Positions 58,423 to 64,000 of a stretch of DNA of 64,000 bases are shown here, piece by piece. The stretch is taken from positions 1-64,000 of the forward strand of contig JAEWTW010000046.1 in the NCBI GenBank assembly GCA_023397655.1, read 5' to 3'. Position numbers and translations under genes: made by a program. This stretch comes from Bacillota bacterium. Lineage in GTDB: Bacteria; Bacillota; Clostridia; Christensenellales; SZUA-584. Every line of letters begins with the position of its first letter. Positions within the stretch are counted from its first letter, which is position 1. The notes under the pieces were generated by a model, which was given only the letters and a program-made list of their open reading frames with translations, did not search any database and was not told the origin of the DNA.

Positions 58423-60727
58423 GTTTGACCCGCTCCCCTTCCTCCGCTCTCTTGGCGTTGTTCCACCGGTCGATCGTGCCCACCAGATATCCGGTGATCC
58501 GGCGAATGCGCTCGAATTTCGGCCCGCCTTCCGCTTCGCTTCGCCCGCATCCCGGGCACTCGTTGTCGATGATACCGTTGTAACCGCACACCGGGTCGCG
58601 GTCCACCGGATGGTTCACCGAACCGTAGCCGATACCGCTTTCCTTCATATAGCGGATGATCGTCTCAAACGCGTCCAGATTTCGCGAGGTGTCGCCGTCC
58701 AGCTCAACATAGCTGATGTGGCCAGCGTTGCACAGTGCATGATACGGCGCCTCCAACCCAATCTTCTGGTGCGCTTTGAGCGAGTAATAGACGGGAACAT
58801 GGAACGAGTTGGTATAGAAGTCGCGGTCCGTTACGCCCTCAATGCTGCCGTATTTACGCCTGTCCATCTTGACAAAACGACCGGACAGACCTTCCGCCGG
58901 CGTCGCCAACAGCGTGAAATTGAGCCCCGTTTTTTTAGATTCCTCGTCCATACGCCGACGCATGTGCGTGATGATCTCAAGCCCTATCCGTTGGCTGTCA
59001 TTGTTTTCGCCATGATGCTGACCCAACAGCACCTTGAGACATTCCGCCAGACCGATGAAGCCGATACTCAATGTGCCGTGTTTTAATATCTCTTCAATGC
59101 TGTCATCGGTACCCAGCTTCTCACTGTCGATCCACACACCCTGCCCCATCAAAAACGGATAGTTGTAAACCTTTTTGGTGCACTGTATTTTAAACCGGTG
59201 CAGCAGTTGGCGGGCCACCAGTTCCATCCGCTCATCCAGCAGCGCATAGAACCGCTCCATGTCCCCCTTCGCTTCTATGCCGATGCGAGGCAGGTTGATG
59301 GAGGTGAAGCTAAGATTCCCGCGGCCGCAAGTCGTCTCCCGGCTCCTGTCGTGTACATTGCCCATGACGCGCGTGCGGCAACCCATGTACGCCACCTCCG
59401 AGTTATAATCGCCCAGCTTATAGTACTGGAGATTAAACGGCGCGTCCAGAAAGCTGAAATTCGGGAACAGCCGCTTTGCGCTCACCCGCATGGCCAGCCG
59501 GTACAGGTCGTAGTTGGGGTCTTCCGGGTTATAGTTCACGCCTTCCTTCACCTTGAATATCTGGACCGGGAATATGGGCGTCTCTCCTTCGCCCAGGCCT
59601 GCCTCCGTAGCCAGCAGCAGATTTTTAACGGCCATGCGCCCCTCAGGCGTCGTATCGGTACCATAATTGATGGAGCTGAACGGCACCTGTGCGCCCGCGC
59701 GCGAGTTCATCGTGTTGAGGTTGTGTATCAGCGCTTCCATCGCCTGATACGTCCTGCGGTCGGTGTCGTCCAGCGCGCCCCGCACAGCGAAGCGATGGGC
59801 TTTTTCGGCCTGCTCCGTATTCAAACGCAGCGGCCCGTCCATCAGCGCCTGCACGATCCCTTTGCCGTAAGCTTCCGTCTCGCCCATGGTGATGCCGCCC
59901 AGCCCGGCGCAGGTTTCTTTGCAGTACGCATCGGCATCCGTCTTGTCCATGCCATGCACCGCCTGCAGATAACGCGAGAGCTCTTTGGTGTACGATTTGC
60001 GGAAGGTTTTCTGCACACCCGGCGACATGCTGTAGTCAAAGTTGGGGACGCTCTGTCCGCCGTGCATCTCGTTCTGGTTGGCCTGTATGGCGATGCACGC
60101 CAGCGCGGTATACGAGCTGATATCGTTAGGTTCACGCAAATGGCCGTGACCTGTGCAAAAACCGTCCTGGAACAGCTTGATGAGGTCGATCTGGCAGCAC
60201 GTCTCGGTCAGCATGTAGAAATCCTGATCGTGAATGTGAATATCGCCGTTGATATGCGCCGAAGCAACGTCCTTGGGCAGCACATGGTTGTTGGCAAAAT
60301 ATTTTGCGCCCTCGGAGCCGTATTTCAACATGGTTCCCATGGCAGTGTCCGCGTCGATGTTGGCATTCTCGCGCTTTAGGTCCACATCCTTCGCCGAGTC
60401 GTATGTCAGCTGCTTGTAGATATCCATCAGGTCGCCTTCAGCCTGCCGTATCTTCGCATGCTCGGCCCGGTAAAGTATGTACGCCTTGGCCGTCTTCGCG
60501 TATCCGGCGCCGATCAGGTTTTCTTCCACCGCATCCTGAATCTCTTCAACGGTGGGAACAACACCCGCACCGAAACGTCCGGCCACCCTGGCCGTCAGCA
60601 GGTCGAGTACGTTATCATCCATCTCTTCATCATGAACCACCTGGTTTGCTTTCTGGATGGCATTTCGGATTTTTAAGAAGTCGAATGTGACGACCACGCC
60701 GTTTCTCTTTTTGATCTGTGTTGCCAT
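58412..60727 (-). CDS. nrdD: Anaerobic (class III) ribonucleoside-triphosphate reductase
   Basis: 771 residues from ATG 60727 (GAGGGCG upstream); the frame's earlier start has no ribosome site. N-terminal ATP-cone (KKRNGVVVTFDFLKIRNAIQ to YILYRAEHA), then the reductase barrel with HIHDQDFYMLTETCCQIDL, the C-terminal zinc site CGYNGIIDNECPGCGRSE and the glycyl radical loop RRITGYLVGTIDRWNNAK. It makes dNTPs from NTPs with formate as usual reductant. Two NrdR boxes upstream show that NrdR represses the operon. Confidence 0.97.
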   Translation of the reverse strand: MATQIKKRNGVVVTFDFLKIRNAIQKANQVVHDEEMDDNVLDLLTARVAGRFGAGVVPTVEEIQDAVEENLIGAGYAKTAKAYILYRAEHAKIRQAEGDLMDIYKQLTYDSAKDVDLKRENANIDADTAMGTMLKYGSEGAKYFANNHVLPKDVASAHINGDIHIHDQDFYMLTETCCQIDLIKLFQDGFCTGHGHLREPNDISSYTALACIAIQANQNEMHGGQSVPNFDYSMSPGVQKTFRKSYTKELSRYLQAVHGMDKTDADAYCKETCAGLGGITMGETEAYGKGIVQALMDGPLRLNTEQAEKAHRFAVRGALDDTDRRTYQAMEALIHNLNTMNSRAGAQVPFSSINYGTDTTPEGRMAVKNLLLATEAGLGEGETPIFPVQIFKVKEGVNYNPEDPNYDLYRLAMRVSAKRLFPNFSFLDAPFNLQYYKLGDYNSEVAYMGCRTRVMGNVHDRSRETTCGRGNLSFTSINLPRIGIEAKGDMERFYALLDERMELVARQLLHRFKIQCTKKVYNYPFLMGQGVWIDSEKLGTDDSIEEILKHGTLSIGFIGLAECLKVLLGQHHGENNDSQRIGLEIITHMRRRMDEESKKTGLNFTLLATPAEGLSGRFVKMDRRKYGSIEGVTDRDFYTNSFHVPVYYSLKAHQKIGLEAPYHALCNAGHISYVELDGDTSRNLDAFETIIRYMKESGIGYGSVNHPVDRDPVCGYNGIIDNECPGCGRSEAEGGPKFERIRRITGYLVGTIDRWNNAKRAEEGERVKHGL

Positions 60728-60805
60728 AGGAGCGCCCTCTTCATAATTATTTGCATTTGCTGTGTAGCCATTATATTTCCCTTTTCTCTCATTGTCAATA
60801 TAACA

Positions 60806-60852
60806 CCACAACATTTTGTGTTTAAATTACATGCAATATCAATATATCGTTA
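60806..60852. promoter_or_regulatory. Two NrdR boxes upstream of nrdDG
   Basis: Box 1 CCACAACATTTTGTGT (60806-60821) and box 2 TATCAATATATCGTTA (60837-60852) both fit the consensus acaCwAtATaTwGtGt in the central positions. Their equivalent C bases are at 60809 and 60840, 31 bases or three helical turns apart, the spacing required for cooperative NrdR binding. They lie 80-125 bases before the nrdD start. Confidence 0.75.
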
Positions 60853-60919
60853 TTTTGAAACATATACAAAAAAAGCTTCAACGATTAAAGAGTGGCAATT
60901 TTGACATCCGGAAAAGTAC

Positions 60920-60954
60920 AAAAGGCGCTAGCCATGCAGGCTGCGCCCTTTTTA
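60920..60954. terminator. Hairpin terminator after the 71-residue small protein gene
   Basis: AAAGGCGC-ta-GCC / GGC-t-GCGCCCTTT with a small internal mismatch and 5-base loop; T-rich on the + side (CTTTTTATGTTTT) and CCTTTTGTAC on the - side, so it may work in both directions. Confidence 0.7.
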
Positions 60955-60978
60955 TGTTTTGAATGGATACTGCTTTTC

Positions 60979-61194
60979 TTACCCGTAGATCGTCACAAAC
61001 TTGATCGAATAAAGGTCGCACATCAGCAGATCATCCGTCAGATACGGTCTCAGCACGATGTAGCTTGCGCCCACCTCCACCAACACGCCGATGCGATCCA
61101 CCAACGGGCCCGTCGTTCCGATCAGGAACTCGACGCGAAGATTTTTGCCAAGGAAGTTTCTTAAAAATCCGGCGGTGTAATACGGGCTTTGCAC
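60979..61194 (-). CDS. Small conserved-looking protein (71 residues), function unknown
   Basis: 71 residues beginning with GTG at 61194; the ribosome site is weak. The body RVEFLIGTTGPLVDRIGVL, VGASYIVLRPYLTDDLLMCD and YSIKFVTIY looks like a compact beta-rich domain of the type seen in small clostridial spore-coat-like or unknown proteins. The resemblance is from memory and uncertain. No membrane segment. It lies between the nrd control region and a small membrane protein gene. Confidence 0.6.
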   Translation of the reverse strand: MQSPYYTAGFLRNFLGKNLRVEFLIGTTGPLVDRIGVLVEVGASYIVLRPYLTDDLLMCDLYSIKFVTIYG

Positions 61195-61231
61195 CGGCTC
61201 ATAGGATACAAGGTTCGCTCAAATTAACGGT

Positions 61232-61265
61232 AAAAAGCAAAAAAGCCGCCTTATCCGGCAGCTTT
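61232..61265 (-). terminator. Intrinsic terminator after the 50-residue membrane protein gene
   Basis: On the - strand AAAGCTGCCGG-ataa-GGCGGCTTT with one G-U pair, followed by TTTTGCTTTTTACC. It starts 1 base past the stop of 61267-61419. The core equals that of the terminator at 45966-45997. Confidence 0.85.
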
Positions 61266-61266
61266 C

Positions 61267-61419
61267 TTATCTGCATTGCATTGCGTTGAACCTGTTGTTC
61301 TGATATCTGACAGCGTTGTCCTCCATGGCGTAATAAGCTTCATCTTCACGCGGCGGCTCTTTGGGAGCTATAAGCACATAAATCACAGTCAATACAGCAA
61401 TAATCCCGATGGCTAACAT
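61267..61419 (-). CDS. Small single-span membrane protein, function unknown
   Basis: 50 residues. GGAGG stands 7 bases before the ATG at 61419. Residues 2-17 (LAIGIIAVLTVIYVLI) form one membrane helix, followed by the charged tail APKEPPREDEAYYAMEDNAV and NNRFNAMQC. A strong ribosome site, complete frame and an immediately following terminator support a real gene. I do not recognise a family; it lies downstream of the MarR gene on the same strand. Confidence 0.65.
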   Translation of the reverse strand: MLAIGIIAVLTVIYVLIAPKEPPREDEAYYAMEDNAVRYQNNRFNAMQCR

Positions 61420-61479
61420 CTTGGCATCCTCCTTATAACTTATAATTATTTCTAGGGCGTCACGGGGACAAACCCTGGT

Positions 61480-61938
61480 TTAACATCCTTGGGCGCCTAT
61501 TTCACCGACGCCAACCTCACACACAACCTGTATCAGTATTTGGATGCTTTCAAGCACCTGATCCCTTTTGTCTTCTTCGATGGCATCGAGCAGTTTTTCG
61601 TAATAGATGTTCATCGAATTTTCTATGGCGTTAAACTCCATCAACCCTTTGCCGGTGAGTGAAACCGTTACAAACCGTCTGTTGTTTGGATCCGTAGCAC
61701 GGCTGGCATAACCCTTTCCGACCAGCGCCTCCACCGCACGGCTCACTGTGCTGTTGTCGAGACCCAGCTTTTTGGATAGGCCTGCGATCGACGTGCTTCC
61801 CGCACGGCCAATCTCAACCATTGCATGACACTGCGTCAGCGAGATACCGCAGCACGATCTCAGATAGTTTTCATCCAACACGATCCGGCGCTCAAGCCGG
61901 CGCATCGTTTCTCTCAATAGCATCGATTTTTCCGTCAT
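61480..61938 (-). CDS. MarR-family transcriptional regulator
   Basis: 152 residues from ATG 61938 (GAGGTG upstream). Winged helix with TSIAGLSKKLGLDNSTVSRAVEALVGKGYASR and the wing DPNNRRFVTVSLTGKGL. N-terminal dimer helices RRLERRIVLDENYLRSC and C-terminal IEEDKRDQVLESIQILIQ. MarR proteins often repress a neighbouring exporter; the MFS gene upstream on the same strand (62167-63408) is the likely target. The terminator in between shows separate transcripts. Confidence 0.92.
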   Translation of the reverse strand: MTEKSMLLRETMRRLERRIVLDENYLRSCCGISLTQCHAMVEIGRAGSTSIAGLSKKLGLDNSTVSRAVEALVGKGYASRATDPNNRRFVTVSLTGKGLMEFNAIENSMNIYYEKLLDAIEEDKRDQVLESIQILIQVVCEVGVGEIGAQGC

Positions 61939-62054
61939 CTCTTCACCTCGCAATTATTGTATCACGCAACAGTTGCATATTGCAATAGTAATTTTACAAA
62001 ATATTGGTATTATTTTTAAATATATTTCCAAGGTGAAGTGGAGAGTTTTGAAAA

Positions 62055-62092
62055 AACAAAACGACCGGACGTATCTCCAGTCGTCTTTGCTC
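62055..62092 (-). terminator. Intrinsic terminator after the MFS gene
   Basis: ACGAC-cGGA ... TCC-aGTCGT stem, followed on the - strand by TTTTGTTTTTTC, about 75 bases past the MFS stop. Confidence 0.75.
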
Positions 62093-62166
62093 CGTTATCT
62101 TCTACTTTTGCTTCAATATCAATCTTCTGTGCGATAAACGGCTGCTAAATTCTTGCCAGATAATAA

Positions 62167-63408
62167 TTATTCCGCAACCTCTTCAGCAACCGGCTCATCC
62201 ACTTGCTTGATGTGTTTATCCGAACCAATTAACCCCATCACCATCACAAGGCCCAGTATGGCAACGGCTGCGATGACCATCCATGCAGGAGCCATGCCGC
62301 CCGTGGCGATGATGTGACCGATCATCAGTGGAGACAGCACCCGGCCAAAGCCGCTGATGATATTGATGGCTGATGAGACGCGCGCCCGGTGGGATGCCGG
62401 TGTGTGGTTCGCAATGTAAATGCGGCTGTCGATGGCGCAAAAAACCTCGCCCGCCGTCAATATCAACGCAAATACAAAGAAATACGCGAGATCGTGCAGG
62501 AATATCAGCATGGCAAAAGCAATGGCATACAATAGGCCGGACAAGGCCACACCGATCAAAGGCTTCCATTTCTGCGAGACGTACGTCACAATCGGCGTCA
62601 GCACGATGACAAGCAGACCATTGAAGCTGGCGACGATACCGTACAGTGACGGGTCATTAAACAATTTCTGCATCTGCAGCGGCAGCGCAAACGACCACTG
62701 CATGTAAGAGAATTCATAGAGGAACAGGGCGACGGCAAACAAAACAAGATATTTTCGCCGCCAAAGTACGCCGAACACAGAGCCCTGCTCATGGCGCTCC
62801 AATACTGTCGCCGCCGTTCCATCGGCATTTCCCGGCAGCGTCTCCTTAATAAAGAGTATGAGCAGCACGACGGACAGTATTGTCGTCACTCCATCGCCGA
62901 TAAACACGATCGGCAGATAGCTGTTTATCAGGAAACCCGCAATCATAGGTCCTATGGCAAAGCCAAGATTAAAGCCCATATACAGCAATCCGAAAGCTTC
63001 CTTCCGATTTTCCGGCGTTGTGAGATCCATCGTCAGCGCATCCATTGCGGGATGGGTCATTGCAAAAAGCGCGGAAGCGACGATGATCAGCGTCACGGTG
63101 GTATCGGACAAAGGCAGCAGTCCGCACATAATGTAAGCCAGGCTTCCGGCAATATCGCAGGCAACTATCAGCTTTTTACGCCCGATTTTGTCTGCAAGCC
63201 TGCCGCCTATGATCATGGCGCCGCCCTGTATCAGTGTCAGCACCGTAATATATGAACCGGCATCCGCCTCCATCATGCCCAGCTTATCAGTCAGAATCAA
63301 TGTCATCAACGGAAAAACGAATGACCCCACGCTGGCAACGATACGGGCAATAAAGAGGATGTGAATCTCTCTGGGAAGCGATGTGTATTTCCTGAAAAAT
63401 GAACGCAT
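62167..63408 (-). CDS. Major facilitator superfamily transporter (drug-efflux DHA1-like)
   Basis: 413 residues, twelve predicted membrane helices. The loop 2-3 motif GGRLADKIGRKKLI matches MFS motif A, and GLLYMGFNLGFAIGPMIAGFLIN corresponds to the proline/glycine motif C of antiporters. That combination suggests an exporter for drugs or small metabolites, driven by protons. The C-terminal tail is short and charged. Neighbouring MarR regulator supports an efflux role. Confidence 0.9.
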   Translation of the reverse strand: MRSFFRKYTSLPREIHILFIARIVASVGSFVFPLMTLILTDKLGMMEADAGSYITVLTLIQGGAMIIGGRLADKIGRKKLIVACDIAGSLAYIMCGLLPLSDTTVTLIIVASALFAMTHPAMDALTMDLTTPENRKEAFGLLYMGFNLGFAIGPMIAGFLINSYLPIVFIGDGVTTILSVVLLILFIKETLPGNADGTAATVLERHEQGSVFGVLWRRKYLVLFAVALFLYEFSYMQWSFALPLQMQKLFNDPSLYGIVASFNGLLVIVLTPIVTYVSQKWKPLIGVALSGLLYAIAFAMLIFLHDLAYFFVFALILTAGEVFCAIDSRIYIANHTPASHRARVSSAINIISGFGRVLSPLMIGHIIATGGMAPAWMVIAAVAILGLVMVMGLIGSDKHIKQVDEPVAEEVAE

Positions 63409-63576
63409 AAAGACCTCAATGTCAAATTAAATGAAAACTCATACAAGTATATTACAGCGCGGTCTCACTTTCAACTCCCATGATGGATATTTTCTTAATC
63501 TTACACTCGTGTATTATACTGGTTTTTTCTATCTCGATGACAGTTTATCTTTTAGCCGAATATATAACATGTCGTC

Positions 63577-63605
63577 TTTGCATTTTTGTGTTGAGGCTGT
63601 ATAAT
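63577..63605 (+). promoter_or_regulatory. Promoter of the acetyltransferase gene
   Basis: TTTGCA (63577-63582), 17 bases, then a perfect TATAAT (63600-63605). The predicted transcription start, 6-7 bases later, falls at the ATG at 63612. Confidence 0.6.
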
Positions 63606-63611
63606 GAATAT

Positions 63612-64000
63612 ATGTCATCACTAGATCAGAGAGATAATAATACGAGACCGATAATCCGTCTTGCTGTGAAAGAAGACTGCGGAGAAATGCTGGATATATA
63701 TGCTCCGTATGTTCGCAATACGGTCATATCTTTTGAGTACCACCCCCCTGCGCTGCATGTTTTTGAACGCCGCTTTGAATCGTTCTCCACCCAGTTTCCC
63801 TGGCTTGTTATCGAAGAAGGCGGAGTCATTTTGGGGTATGCCTATGCGCACCGTTTTCACGACCGGGCGGCATTTGACTGGACTGTCGAATGCTCTATTT
63901 ACATGCGTGAGGACCACCGCGGTTCTGGCCTGGGGCGGGCACTGTATACAAGCCTGATCGAAACGCTCAAGCTTCAAGGGTTAAGAACGGCTTTCGCCAG
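63612..64000 (+). CDS. GNAT acetyltransferase, phosphinothricin-acetyltransferase-like (C-terminus beyond window)
   Basis: 129 residues visible. After a 15-residue N-terminal extension the protein reads IIRLAVKEDCGEMLDIYAPYV and VISFEYHPPALHVFERRFE, as in the Pat/YncA group (MIRxAxxxDxxxIxxIY). GYAYAHRFHDRAAFDWTVE and the acetyl-CoA loop REDHRGSGLGRALY follow. It transfers acetyl from acetyl-CoA to an amino group, perhaps of methionine derivatives or a phosphinothricin-like toxin. I see no Shine-Dalgarno sequence before the ATG. Confidence 0.88.
   Translation, partial: MSSLDQRDNNTRPIIRLAVKEDCGEMLDIYAPYVRNTVISFEYHPPALHVFERRFESFSTQFPWLVIEEGGVILGYAYAHRFHDRAAFDWTVECSIYMREDHRGSGLGRALYTSLIETLKLQGLRTAFA

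Overview
The window reads as a chromosomal segment of a strictly anaerobic, low-GC-phylum but moderately GC-rich (clearly above 50 % by eye) Gram-positive bacterium of the Clostridia, probably a gut or plant-polymer specialist. Grounds: glycyl-radical enzymes (NrdD and an unassigned one), YesM/YesN two-component systems, MsmK-type sugar ATPase, sortase with a VPVTG surface protein, CotH and small clostridial proteins, AGGAGG-type ribosome sites. Only two genes (56559 and 63612) lie on the + strand; everything else is on the - strand, so operons read from right to left. I see no tRNA, rRNA, CRISPR array, insertion sequence or prophage.

Layout, in direction of transcription. (A) 19351 to 1: a LacI regulator, a YesM-type kinase, a YesN/AraC response regulator, two membrane-anchored sugar-binding proteins that are paralogues of the transporter's own lipoprotein, a third anchored binding protein, then a ribose-type ABC transporter (permease, ATPase, permease, binding lipoprotein), a small lipoprotein, an alpha/beta hydrolase, a URO-D-like protein, a ribokinase, a TIM-barrel sugar isomerase and the E1alpha, E1beta and (cut by the window edge) E2 subunits of an acetoin/2-oxoacid dehydrogenase-like complex. 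This looks like one sense-import-degrade unit for an unidentified sugar, with dual control by LacI and the two-component system.

(B) 27122 to 19535: a deoxysugar-type operon (class II aldolase with a microcompartment-targeting tail, fructose/tagatose-bisphosphate-aldolase-like protein, LacI regulator, FGGY kinase, fucose-isomerase-like protein, SDR dehydrogenase, second class II aldolase broken by an in-frame amber codon, and one BMC-H shell protein). A clear sigma-A promoter with an operator downstream of the -10, plus two more copies of that operator, control it.

(C) 38011 to 27462: LacI regulator and GH3 beta-xylosidase/glucosidase (TAATG-coupled), a family-1 oligosaccharide ABC transporter, a second YesM/YesN pair and an MsmK ATPase: uptake and intracellular cleavage of an oligosaccharide.

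(D) 45905 to 38104: two small proteins, a PfkB kinase, a glycyl radical enzyme with unusual GCWE active-site motif plus activase and aldo/keto reductase, a four-hairpin array, ADP-ribosylglycohydrolase and a Cys-rich small protein. (E) 57830 to 46016: an HD-DUF429 fusion, surface protein with overlapping sortase, a CotH/lamin-tail lipoprotein, a membrane protein/XRE pair, two tandem medium-chain reductases, an acyltransferase. (F) 64000 to 57946: GNAT acetyltransferase (cut), MFS exporter, MarR regulator, two small proteins, and nrdD-nrdG behind two NrdR boxes exactly 31 bp apart.

The strongest candidates for something new are the multi-receptor sugar-sensing cassette coupled to the E1/E2 complex (A), and the satellite microcompartment locus with its amber-interrupted aldolase (B).
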